From Ruminococcaceae bacterium R-25 (GTDB lineage Bacteria > Bacillota > Clostridia > Saccharofermentanales > Saccharofermentanaceae): a stretch of 64,000 nucleotides of DNA. The stretch lies in contig QGFZ01000001.1 in the NCBI GenBank assembly GCA_003149065.1, positions 620,001-684,000 of the forward strand, in the 5' to 3' direction. Of the stretch, positions 1-8,546 are shown one piece after another. The translations under genes were made by a program, and so were the position numbers. Position 1 is the stretch's first letter. Every line of letters starts with the position of its first letter. A model generated the notes under the pieces. It made no database searches. It had not been told where the DNA came from and saw only the letters and a list, made by a program, of their open reading frames with translations.

Positions 1-734
1 GCTTCATCGAAGCAAACAGCAAAGGTACCGGGGAAGTGGGAATCAGATCCGAATGTGATGAGCTTTCCGCCCATTTCCTTATATCTGTTGATGATTGCAG
101 CATCCGGCAGGCACCTTGTAAAGCCGCCGGCCCTGTGCTTCTGGATCGATTTGGTGTTGATCTCAAGAGCTTTTTCTTTGGCGATCATGACCTCGAATAG
201 CCTGTCGAATTCTTTAGGTGTCTCTTCGTAGGTGATGAAGTCGTTCTTGTTTTCAGCATATCTGTTGATGTAGTCGTAGTGGGCTACAACGTCGAAATTA
301 TTACATTTCTCGCACATCTCAGCCATGATGTTAATGTATTCGCTGTGAAGCTCTTTTGCAGGCAGCTGGTAGCATTCGCGGTCAACATAGAAATCCTTGC
401 CCCTGAAGAGGTGAACGCTCATGAGAACGACATCCAGAGGGATAGAAGCTGCCACTTTGTCGATCTCTTCGGCAACATGGGTCTGATATCCGAATTCGAT
501 GCCTTTGAGGAGCTCGAAATCACCTGCCTTGGCGCGCCATTCCTCAAAAGTCTTATTGTATTCATCAAGGTCGAACATCCAGTTAAGGCCGTCGTCAACA
601 TAGTCTATTTCGTAGTGTTCAGTGATACCGAGCCTGTTAAAACCTTTGGATTTTGCCTCATTTATAAGCTCATCTATAGTCTGTCCTGCATCGACAGAGA
701 AGTGCTTTGTATGATTGTGTCCGTCAGTTATCAT
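1..734 (-). CDS. PHP-domain histidinol-phosphatase family protein (3' end cut by window edge)
   Basis: Reading the complement from an ATG at 732-734, preceded by AAGGGGA, gives an open frame of 244 codons that runs off the window start. It carries the PHP metal-phosphoesterase motifs in order: DGHNHTKHFS at the N-terminus, GITEHYE near residue 30, SVHLFRG in the middle and FGSDSHFP near the visible end, which supply the His/Asp/Glu metal ligands. The family hydrolyses L-histidinol phosphate in histidine biosynthesis (HisK/HisJ type), but close relatives act on other phosphoesters. No his genes are visible nearby, so the substrate is inferred. The gene is divergent from the aminopeptidase operon. 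The last C-terminal residues are missing only because the window ends. Confidence 0.85.
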   Translation of the reverse strand, partial: MITDGHNHTKHFSVDAGQTIDELINEAKSKGFNRLGITEHYEIDYVDDGLNWMFDLDEYNKTFEEWRAKAGDFELLKGIEFGYQTHVAEEIDKVAASIPLDVVLMSVHLFRGKDFYVDRECYQLPAKELHSEYINIMAEMCEKCNNFDVVAHYDYINRYAENKNDFITYEETPKEFDRLFEVMIAKEKALEINTKSIQKHRAGGFTRCLPDAAIINRYKEMGGKLITFGSDSHFPGTFAVCFDE

Positions 735-770
735 TTTGTCCCCTTAATTAAAAGATTTTATTTTACTTTA

Positions 771-779
771 TGGTATCAT
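771..779 (+). promoter_or_regulatory. Extended -10 promoter candidate for the aminopeptidase operon
   Basis: TGG followed by TATCAT forms an extended -10 (TGnTATcAT) 27 bp before the chosen ATG at 806, in the short gap between two divergent genes. No convincing -35 is seen at 17-bp spacing, so this rests on the extended -10 alone. Confidence 0.35.
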
Positions 780-805
780 AAGTTCATTAGAAAGAGGTGA
801 TACTT

Positions 806-2242
806 ATGCCCAAGAAAAAAGAAACCAAAAAGATCAAGACAAGCGAGCTTTTCGCTGAATTTCCCAACCTTTACGAGGTAGCTTCAGAAGATGATATGAC
901 AGCTACTTTTAATTTTGCCGAGGAATATAAGGCATTTTTGGATAATTCCAAGACAGAGCGCGAATTTGCAGCTAATGCCATTGCAGCAGCAGAAGACCTC
1001 GGATATGTTGATATCGCTACAAAAGATACCTTGAAGCCCGGTGACAAGGTTTACCAGAGCATTAAGGGCAAGGGCTTTGCAGCAGCTGTAGTCGGTAAGA
1101 AGGGACCTGCTGAAGGATTCAATATCCTAGGTGCCCATATCGATTCGCCCAGGCTAGATTTAAAGCCCAATCCGATCTATGAGGATAACGATACTGTTTA
1201 CTTCAAGACACACTACTATGGCGGCATCAAGAAGTATCAGTGGACAACGATCCCTCTTGCCGTACACGGCGTTGTATTTACAAACGACGGTAAGGCTCAC
1301 CAGATCGTAGTAGGTGAGAAGGACACAGATCCCGTATTCTATATCACTGACCTTCTTCCTCACCTCGGAAATGAACAGATGACAAAGAAGGCATCTGATT
1401 TCATTCCCGCTGAGGACCTTAACGTAATCATCGGCGGCATTCCCTGCACAGACGATAAGAAGTCTTCGGATATCTTCAAGGCAGGCGTTTTGAAGCTCCT
1501 TTTCGAGCAGTACGGCATCAAAGAGAAGGATTTCGTGTCAGCTGAGATCGAGATCGTTCCTGCTACACACGCAAGAGACGTAGGTTTTGACAGAGCTTAT
1601 ATTGCAGCTTACGGCCACGACGACAAGGTATGCGCTTATCCAGCATTAAGAGCACTTCTTGCTCAGGAAAAGCCCAAGAAGACATGTGTATGCCTCCTTA
1701 CAGATAAGGAAGAGATCGGCTCTTACTCCAACTCCGGCGCTACATCCAACCTCTATGAGAATTTCCTCATGGAAGTATTTGCAAAGGCTGAAGGCGGCAT
1801 CGATAAGTTCAACACTTTGAAGTTCCGCAAGGCTCTTGCAGCTACAAAGATGCTCTCAACAGACGTTACTACAGCTTACGATCCCAAGTACGCTTCCGTA
1901 TTTGAGAAGAACAATACTGCATTCATGTCCCACGGCCTTAAGATCGAGAAGTATACGGGTGCCAGAGGCAAGTCCGGCTGCTCTGAAGCTACAGGCGATT
2001 TCATCGCTGAGATCACAGATATCTTCGAAAAGAATTCTATCCCGTGGCAGACAGGCGAACTCGGACGTATCGATGCAGGCGGCGGCGGAACTATCGCTGC
2101 TATTATGGCTGAACTCGGTATGGACGTTGTCGATATGGGTGTTCCCGTATGGTCAATGCATGCACCTGTAGAGGTCATCTCCAAGATCGATCTTTATTAT
2201 CTGTACCTTGGATATAAGGCATTTATCGAGAACATCGGATAA
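806..2242 (+). CDS. M18 family aminopeptidase
   Basis: A 478-residue cytosolic metallo-aminopeptidase that removes N-terminal residues from peptides. Visible M18 hallmarks are GAHIDSPRLDLKP (first metal His/Asp) near residue 115, GHDDKVCAYPAL near 270, DKEEIGSYSNSGATSN (catalytic Glu pair) near 308, and the C-terminal SMHAPVEVISK with the last His ligand. Length fits the family. The start chosen is ATG 806, since AAGAGGTG at 792-799 sits at the right distance; an in-frame GTG at 797 lies inside that ribosome-binding site and is rejected. It is the first gene of a long plus-strand run and overlaps the next start by one base (TAATG). Confidence 0.93.
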   Translation: MPKKKETKKIKTSELFAEFPNLYEVASEDDMTATFNFAEEYKAFLDNSKTEREFAANAIAAAEDLGYVDIATKDTLKPGDKVYQSIKGKGFAAAVVGKKGPAEGFNILGAHIDSPRLDLKPNPIYEDNDTVYFKTHYYGGIKKYQWTTIPLAVHGVVFTNDGKAHQIVVGEKDTDPVFYITDLLPHLGNEQMTKKASDFIPAEDLNVIIGGIPCTDDKKSSDIFKAGVLKLLFEQYGIKEKDFVSAEIEIVPATHARDVGFDRAYIAAYGHDDKVCAYPALRALLAQEKPKKTCVCLLTDKEEIGSYSNSGATSNLYENFLMEVFAKAEGGIDKFNTLKFRKALAATKMLSTDVTTAYDPKYASVFEKNNTAFMSHGLKIEKYTGARGKSGCSEATGDFIAEITDIFEKNSIPWQTGELGRIDAGGGGTIAAIMAELGMDVVDMGVPVWSMHAPVEVISKIDLYYLYLGYKAFIENIG

Positions 2243-3801
2243 TGACTAAGAAAAGAACGGTAGAACGCAAAACTGCTATCAAGAACAGCATCGGAAGAAT
2301 AATTGTCTTCGGATTACTTGTACTTGCGCAGTTGGTAGGTTTTATCGTTCTTTTATATTATCTCGGAAGTTATTTCCCGCCGCTTGATATCGCTGTGAGA
2401 GCAATATCTTTGATCGTTGTTCTCGGTATCAATTCCAGGGACCATAACGGCGTATTTAAGCTTATCTGGGTAATCGTGATATTGCTGTTTCCGGTGCCCG
2501 GTCTGCTTTTCTATGTCCTGAACAACTTCTCGAGTTCCAAGCATAAGATCAAGAAGCGCCTTGAAAAGGTTGACATGATGGTTTTCTCCCATCTGAACTA
2601 TAACGACGATATTTTCGCCGAGTTTAAGGCAGAAGACCCTGCCAGGGCTTCAAATGCCAGATACTTGAGGGGTTTTGATTTCCCGATCTACGAAGGAACG
2701 GATATCAAGTATTACCCGGTAGCTTACGCTGCTTATAAGGCGCAGATTGAAGATATAAAGAAAGCCAAGGAATATGTCTATCTGGAGTATCATGCGATAG
2801 AGACAAAGGAAGCTTTTGAGCCTTTGCACGAAGCATTGAAGGAGAGAGCAGCAGCCGGTGTTGACTGCAGAGTCTTATACGATGATGTGGGTTCATTCCT
2901 TTTCATCAACAAGAACTTCGTAAGAGTTTTAGAGTCTGAAGGTATCAAGTGCAACGCATTTAACCCTGCATATCCGATCGTTTCACTGTTCATGAATAAC
3001 CGTGACCACAGAAAGATCACAGTTGTTGACGGCAAGGTCGGATATACGGGCGGGTATAACATCGCTGACGAGTATTTTAATATCGTAAATCCTTACGGTC
3101 ATTGGAAGGATAACGGCATAAGGCTTGAAGGCCCTGCTGTCCAGAGTCTTACTGCAATGTTCATCGAGATGTGGAACTTTGCGGACATGAAAAAGCGCGA
3201 TGACGATATGATGAAGTTCGAGGCGATCCCTCTGGTTCCCGTGGAAGGCGCTAAAGGTTTCTGTGTTCCTTATTGTGACAGCCCTTTGGACAATGAGCCT
3301 GTAGGTGAGAATGTTTACCTTAACATGATCAACAATTCTCAGGAATACTGCTGGATAATGTCTCCTTATCTTGTTTTGTCTGATGAGATCGCGAGAGCTT
3401 TGCAGATTGCAGCAAAAAGAGGCATAGACGTAAGGCTCATGACTCCCGGCATCCCTGATAAGAAGCTTACATACAGTGTAACGAGATCTTATTACAACAT
3501 GCTTATTACGAGCGGTGTCAGGATCTATGAGTATTCTCCCGGATTTAACCACTCGAAAACCTTCCTCTGTGATGACACATGCGCTGTTGTAGGAACGATA
3601 AACCTTGATTTCAGGAGCCTTTACCATCACTTCGAAAACGCAGTCTACATGTATAAGACGGATTGCCTTGACGACATTAAGAAGGACTTTATCGATACTT
3701 TTAATGAGTGCCGTGACGTTACCGAGAAATACAGGAAAAAACCTAATGTGTTTGTCTGGTTCTTTAAATCTATCTTACGTTTGATCGCACCGTTGTTATA
3801 A
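2242..3801 (+). CDS. cls: Cardiolipin synthase (phospholipase D family)
   Basis: A 519-residue membrane enzyme that condenses two phosphatidylglycerol molecules into cardiolipin and glycerol. Two hydrophobic segments lie in the first ~95 residues (around 18-45 and 70-95), followed by two PLD domains. The two HKD motifs are HRKITVVDGKVGYTGGYN near residue 255 and HSKTFLCDDTCAVVGTINLD near residue 438, both complete (HxKxxxxD). The C-terminus is hydrophobic. The start codon overlaps the aminopeptidase stop by one base, indicating translational coupling. The substrate assignment follows from family architecture; a related PLD-type lipid synthase cannot be excluded but is less likely. Confidence 0.93.
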   Translation: MTKKRTVERKTAIKNSIGRIIVFGLLVLAQLVGFIVLLYYLGSYFPPLDIAVRAISLIVVLGINSRDHNGVFKLIWVIVILLFPVPGLLFYVLNNFSSSKHKIKKRLEKVDMMVFSHLNYNDDIFAEFKAEDPARASNARYLRGFDFPIYEGTDIKYYPVAYAAYKAQIEDIKKAKEYVYLEYHAIETKEAFEPLHEALKERAAAGVDCRVLYDDVGSFLFINKNFVRVLESEGIKCNAFNPAYPIVSLFMNNRDHRKITVVDGKVGYTGGYNIADEYFNIVNPYGHWKDNGIRLEGPAVQSLTAMFIEMWNFADMKKRDDDMMKFEAIPLVPVEGAKGFCVPYCDSPLDNEPVGENVYLNMINNSQEYCWIMSPYLVLSDEIARALQIAAKRGIDVRLMTPGIPDKKLTYSVTRSYYNMLITSGVRIYEYSPGFNHSKTFLCDDTCAVVGTINLDFRSLYHHFENAVYMYKTDCLDDIKKDFIDTFNECRDVTEKYRKKPNVFVWFFKSILRLIAPLL

Positions 3802-3822
3802 CAAATATGAAAGGAAACATTT

Positions 3823-5091
3823 ATGTCTGTACGATTTTATAATTGCAGGATCCTCACGATGCAGGACAACAGCATAATCGAAGGTGAACTTTGGACTGAT
3901 AACGACAGGATAAGCTATATCGGACCTTCTGTTGATACTTCTGATAAGAAGTTCGACCGTGAGATCGACTGCAAAGGAAATCTTTTAATGCCGGGTCTTA
4001 AGAATGCGCATACTCATTCAGCTATGACTTTTTCGAGGTCATTGGCTGATGAATACTGCCTTAACGACTGGCTTCATAAAGCAATCTTCCCCAGGGAAGC
4101 TAAGCTTACTCCTGAAGCAGTCTACTGGTTCTCAAAGCTCGCTTATGCGGAATACTTGGCAGGCGGTGTTACATCCTGCTTTGATATGTATTTTTTCAAG
4201 GAAGAGAATGCAAAGGCTGCCGTAGAAACCGGCTTCAGGCATGTTTTCTGCGGTGCGGCTAATGATTACGGCGGCTTTGAAGATCTCGAAAGATACTATA
4301 ACGAGCTTAATTCATACGACCCGCTTATATCTTTCATCTACGGATTTCATGCTGAATATACGACCTGCGAAGATAACTTAAAGCTCATGTCAGAGCTCGC
4401 TCATAAATATGAGGCACCTGTATTTACGCATATTTCCGAGACTTCTGCTGAGGTCGAAGGCTGCAAGGAAAGATATGGTGTGACACCTGCAGTTCTTTTC
4501 GAAAAACTCGGTATCTTCGATTTCGGTGGCGGCGGATTCCACTGCGTCTGGTTCACAGATGAAGACAGGGATATCTTCAAGAAGCGTGGCCTCTGGTCCG
4601 TATTCAACGCGTGCTCTAATTTAAAGCTTGCGTCAGGCATTACACCTGTTTATAAGTTCATCGAAAAGGATATGAATATTGCGATAGGAACTGACGGCGC
4701 TGGCTCTAACAACGCGCTTTCAATGTTCCGCGAGATGTATCTTGATACAGTCCTTTCAAATGTTGAGACGAATAATGCTGCGGCAGTAGATCCGTTTAAG
4801 ATCCTTAAGGCAGGAACTTCTGGCGGCGCTCTCTGCATGGGACTTAAGGATTCTGACGTTCTCGCTGAAGGCAAGAAGGCAGACATCGTCATGATCGACA
4901 TGAATAAGCCTTCGATGCAGCCCGAAAACAACATTGCAAGAAATATCGTATACAGCGCAGATAACTCTGTCGTTAAGATGACCATGATCGACGGTAAGAT
5001 CCTTTATGAGGATGGTAAGTACACTACTATCGATCTGGACGAAGTTTATAAAGAATCCAATAAATTCATGAAGGAACTGTCTGATATCTGA
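3823..5091 (+). CDS. mtaD: Amidohydrolase, 5'-methylthioadenosine/S-adenosylhomocysteine deaminase type
   Basis: A 422-residue TIM-barrel amidohydrolase related to chlorohydrolases. The first metal site NAHTHSAM lies near residue 62, the third His in HISETSAE near 204, and the catalytic Asp in GTDGAGSNN near 290. The stretch SLADEYCLNDWLHKAIFP after the HxH motif is typical of MTA/SAH deaminases, which deaminate the purine ring in methylthioadenosine and S-adenosylhomocysteine salvage. Ribosome-binding site AAAGGAAA lies before ATG 3823. It sits two bases upstream of the exporter pair, in the same operon. Substrate is inferred; guanine deaminase or another aminohydrolase of this superfamily is possible. 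Confidence 0.82.
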   Translation: MSVRFYNCRILTMQDNSIIEGELWTDNDRISYIGPSVDTSDKKFDREIDCKGNLLMPGLKNAHTHSAMTFSRSLADEYCLNDWLHKAIFPREAKLTPEAVYWFSKLAYAEYLAGGVTSCFDMYFFKEENAKAAVETGFRHVFCGAANDYGGFEDLERYYNELNSYDPLISFIYGFHAEYTTCEDNLKLMSELAHKYEAPVFTHISETSAEVEGCKERYGVTPAVLFEKLGIFDFGGGGFHCVWFTDEDRDIFKKRGLWSVFNACSNLKLASGITPVYKFIEKDMNIAIGTDGAGSNNALSMFREMYLDTVLSNVETNNAAAVDPFKILKAGTSGGALCMGLKDSDVLAEGKKADIVMIDMNKPSMQPENNIARNIVYSADNSVVKMTMIDGKILYEDGKYTTIDLDEVYKESNKFMKELSDI

Positions 5092-5093
5092 TC

Positions 5094-6818
5094 ATGAAAC
5101 TTCTTTTTAGTCATATCGGTAAATACAAAGCTGCTTCGATCTTAAGCCCTGTGTTTAAGCTCCTTGAAGCATGCTTTGAATTGATCGTCCCGCTCATCGT
5201 AGCGGGCGTTATCGATAATGGTATCAAGAAAGGTGATTCAGGATACGTCTGGTCACATGTTCCGATACTCGTTCTGTTTGCTGTTGTCGGCTTTGCGAGC
5301 GCTATAACCGCTCAGTATTTTGCTGCTTATTCTGCTACCGGAATCTCATCTGGAATCAGAAAGAGCCTTCATGATAAGCTTCAGACATTATCTATTAGCG
5401 ATTATGAAAAGATCGGATCTTCCGGCATGGTAACGCTTCTTACTTCAGACGTTAACCAGATCCAGACCGGCATCAATCTCTTCTTAAGGCTCCTTTTGAG
5501 GTCTCCTTTTATCGTTGTAGGCGCATGCATAATGGCAGCGACAGTAAAGCCATCGATTGCTTTGATCCTGGTTGCATGCACAGCTTTGCTCGCTATAGTG
5601 ATTGCTCTTAACATGAAGTTTTCGATCATAAGGCACAGGGAATCCAGGTCAGGATTAGACTGCCTTGTTAAGAAAACTTCCAACGGCATAGCCGGTGAAC
5701 GTGTTATCAGGGGCTTTAACAAGACTAAAGAAGACTATCAGAAGTTTGAAGAAAATAGCCAAAATCTTAAGAAATCCCAGATAAAGGCTGCTGACTTTGC
5801 CGCCTGGCTTAATCCTTTGACTTATGCGGTAGTTAATCTCGGTATCTGTCTTTTGATCTACAGAGGTTCTGTTCATTTTAATGCAGGAACTCTTACAGAC
5901 GGTCAGGTAGTTGCACTCTATAACTACATGTCACAGATACTTATTGAGCTCGTTAAGCTCGCCAATCTCATTGTTTCAGTATCCAGAGCTTATGCGTGCC
6001 TTAAGAGGGCAGAAGGCCTGATGGAACTTAAGAGTACTGCAAATAACGGCACTAAAGTGCTTCCTGTAGGAACGCCTCTTGCAGTTTCCATGAAGAATGT
6101 CTCATTTACTTATCAGGGAAATGTTGAAGAGTCAGTTAAAGACTTTTCTATTGATATTAAGCCTGGTGAGACAATCGGCATCATAGGAAGCACAGGCTGC
6201 GGAAAATCCACAGCTGCTTCTCTTATTGCCGGAATCTATAACGCAGATGAAGGTGAGGTTGATATTAATGGTAAGAATATCAAGGATATCGCTGTTTCGA
6301 GCCTCTCATCTGCTGTCGCTATGAGCCTACAGAAAACAAGATTATTCAAAGGTTCACTCAAAGAAAATATTACGCTCGGCAGGAATTCTTTAACCAATGA
6401 AGATATTGAAATAGCTTGCAAGGCTTCCTGCAGTGATGATGTTATAGCAACTAAGAAAGAGGGCCTTGATTTCGTTATTTCTGACGGCGGCGCAGGCCTT
6501 TCAGGAGGCCAGAGGCAGAGAATTGGTATTGCAAGAGCGCTTGCCGGCAAACCGGGTCTTGTCATTTTAGATGACTCGACATCAGCTTTGGACTGGGGTA
6601 CAGAGAAGAAGCTTCTTAATAATCTTTCAAATCTTCCTGTTAAGCCCACGCTTATCCTTGTATCTCAAAAGGTCAGGACATGCATGAACTGTGACCGCAT
6701 TATCCTGATGGATGACGGTAAGATCGAAGCTGTTGCTCCTCACGAAGAGCTTCTTAAGATTTCAGAGAACTACAGATATATGAATTCTCTTCAGATGAAG
6801 GAAGGCGCCGTATCATGA
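5094..6818 (+). CDS. ABC exporter half-transporter, subunit with degenerate catalytic residues
   Basis: A 574-residue fusion of a six-helix membrane domain (residues ~1-310) and an ATPase domain (~335-574). Walker A is GSTGCGKSTAA near 364 and the signature LSGGQRQRIGIARAL near 468 is intact. Walker B reads LVILDDSTSALD, with Asp in place of the catalytic Glu, and the switch position reads VSQKVRT, with Gln in place of His. This pattern is known for the non-hydrolysing subunit of heterodimeric exporters such as TM287/288 and BmrCD. The stop overlaps the partner gene by 4 bp. Cargo is unknown: drugs, lipids or peptides are all possible. Confidence 0.92.
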   Translation: MKLLFSHIGKYKAASILSPVFKLLEACFELIVPLIVAGVIDNGIKKGDSGYVWSHVPILVLFAVVGFASAITAQYFAAYSATGISSGIRKSLHDKLQTLSISDYEKIGSSGMVTLLTSDVNQIQTGINLFLRLLLRSPFIVVGACIMAATVKPSIALILVACTALLAIVIALNMKFSIIRHRESRSGLDCLVKKTSNGIAGERVIRGFNKTKEDYQKFEENSQNLKKSQIKAADFAAWLNPLTYAVVNLGICLLIYRGSVHFNAGTLTDGQVVALYNYMSQILIELVKLANLIVSVSRAYACLKRAEGLMELKSTANNGTKVLPVGTPLAVSMKNVSFTYQGNVEESVKDFSIDIKPGETIGIIGSTGCGKSTAASLIAGIYNADEGEVDINGKNIKDIAVSSLSSAVAMSLQKTRLFKGSLKENITLGRNSLTNEDIEIACKASCSDDVIATKKEGLDFVISDGGAGLSGGQRQRIGIARALAGKPGLVILDDSTSALDWGTEKKLLNNLSNLPVKPTLILVSQKVRTCMNCDRIILMDDGKIEAVAPHEELLKISENYRYMNSLQMKEGAVS

Positions 6819-8536
6819 ATTTGAAATCATTAAAGCGCCTTTTCTCATATCTGAAGGGTTCTACCGGGATTGTTGTCCTTTCTGTCATTATCGGACTTTT
6901 ATTTGGCGGCGCGACTGTTGCAATTCCTTATTTTGCAGGAAGAGCAATCGACAGTCTGGGAGATACTGATACGCTCATCAAGTGTCTGTTTATAATCACA
7001 GGTCTTATCGTCGTTGCTGCTTTACTTCAGTTCATTCTTATCAGGATGAATAACCGCGTTGCATTTACGATCGGTCAAAACTTGAGGAACGCGACCTATT
7101 CTAAGATGCACAGGGTTAAGATGTCTTATATTGACAGGACATCAGCAGGTAAGCTCCAGAGCTTGATCATCAGCGATGTTGAAACTGTATCTGACGGAAT
7201 GCTTTTGTTCCTGAACCAGTTCGCTTCAGGAATTGCGACTATCCTGATCACACTTGTTGTCATGTTCTATATCAATTGGAAGATATCGCTTATCGTCGTA
7301 ATCTTTACGCCTGTATCGATAGCTGTTTCCACAGCTATTGCAAAGGGCGCATATAAGTCTTTTTCAAAGCAGGCTGAGATCAGGTCGAAGCAGACATCTT
7401 TTGTTGCTGAATCAGTAAATAATTTCAGAGAGTGCAAGCTTTATAACGTAACAGATAAGAGAACCGCAGGATTCGATGAGATCAACGGCGAATACCGTAA
7501 GACATCAACCAAGGCTACATTTTTATCTTCAATAAGCAACCCTTCATCAAGATTTGTAAATGCTCTTATCTATGCAGGAGTAGTACTTACGGGTTGCTTA
7601 TCTGGTATCGGCGGCGCTATAACTGTCGGTGCATTAACATCACTCTTAGCATATGCAAACCAGTTCATGAAGCCTTTTAACGACTTATCTGCCGTATATA
7701 CTGAACTTTCTGACAGTTTTGCATGCCTTGCCAGGGTTTTCGAGTATCTGGACAGCCCTGAAATACCTGAAGAAAAAGCAAGAGATGACCTTCCTTCGAA
7801 AGATGTCCAGTTTGATATTGAGTTTAAGAATGTCTCATTCTCGTATGTTGAGGGAAGACCTGTACTTAAGGATATCTCCTTTAAGGTCGGAAAAGGCGAA
7901 TCTTTCGCGATCGCAGGCCCTACGGGATGCGGAAAGACAACGCTTATCAATCTTTTGATGCGCTACTATGAGCCCGATTCAGGCGATATCCTCATAAACG
8001 GCAAGTCCATTAAAGATATTCCGAGATCTGAACTCCGCCATTATATAGGCTTTGTTTCGCAGGATACATGGCTTTCAGACGATACGGTAATGGAGAATAT
8101 CAGGTTCTCGGGAAGCCACATTTCTGAAGAACAGGCAATCGAGGCCAGCAAGAAGGCCGGATGTGATTCTTTTATCAGAAAACTGCCAAAGCGTTATAAT
8201 GAGATGTTGGATAACGAGAGAGATGATATCTCTGAAGGTCAGAAGCAGCTGCTTACCATAGCCAGGGCAATGGCTTCAGACCCTTCTATCCTGATATTGG
8301 ATGAAGCGACATCATCTGTTGACGTTGTTACGGAAGACCGTATTCAGAAAGCTGTCAAAAAGCTTCTGAACGGCAGAACAAGTATTATAATTGCGCACAG
8401 GCTCTCACAGATCACGTCCTGCGACAAGATCGTCGTAATAGACGGCGGTAAGGTCTCAGAGATAGGATCTCACGCTGAGCTCATCGCAAACGGCGGATTT
8501 TACAGTAAGCTCTACGCTTCGTACATATCCGGATAA
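6815..8536 (+). CDS. ABC exporter half-transporter, catalytic partner subunit
   Basis: A 573-residue membrane-ATPase fusion that pairs with the product of the preceding gene, whose end it overlaps by 4 bp. Walker A GPTGCGKTTLI is near residue 368, Walker B LILDEATSSVD keeps the catalytic Glu, and the switch His is present in IIAHRLSQ. The signature is altered to ISEGQKQLL near residue 470 (SEGQ instead of SGGQ). In a heterodimer this altered signature faces the degenerate Walker B of the partner, so one ATP site is canonical and the other is not. The complex sits in the cytoplasmic membrane; the cargo cannot be read from the sequence. Confidence 0.92.
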   Translation: MNLKSLKRLFSYLKGSTGIVVLSVIIGLLFGGATVAIPYFAGRAIDSLGDTDTLIKCLFIITGLIVVAALLQFILIRMNNRVAFTIGQNLRNATYSKMHRVKMSYIDRTSAGKLQSLIISDVETVSDGMLLFLNQFASGIATILITLVVMFYINWKISLIVVIFTPVSIAVSTAIAKGAYKSFSKQAEIRSKQTSFVAESVNNFRECKLYNVTDKRTAGFDEINGEYRKTSTKATFLSSISNPSSRFVNALIYAGVVLTGCLSGIGGAITVGALTSLLAYANQFMKPFNDLSAVYTELSDSFACLARVFEYLDSPEIPEEKARDDLPSKDVQFDIEFKNVSFSYVEGRPVLKDISFKVGKGESFAIAGPTGCGKTTLINLLMRYYEPDSGDILINGKSIKDIPRSELRHYIGFVSQDTWLSDDTVMENIRFSGSHISEEQAIEASKKAGCDSFIRKLPKRYNEMLDNERDDISEGQKQLLTIARAMASDPSILILDEATSSVDVVTEDRIQKAVKKLLNGRTSIIIAHRLSQITSCDKIVVIDGGKVSEIGSHAELIANGGFYSKLYASYISG

Positions 8537-8546
8537 AGGAGGAACT

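Noticed and set aside
279-800. Plus-strand frame of 173 codons opposite the PHP gene
   Set aside because: It is the shadow of a conserved minus-strand protein whose motifs are unmistakable.
2983-3630. Minus-strand frame of 215 codons inside cls
   Set aside because: It lies wholly inside the cardiolipin synthase gene, whose HKD motifs are encoded on the other strand.
5094-6818. Pseudogene reading of the first ABC subunit because of its altered Walker B and switch residues
   Set aside because: The frame is intact and the changes are complementary to the altered signature of the partner, as known for asymmetric exporters.
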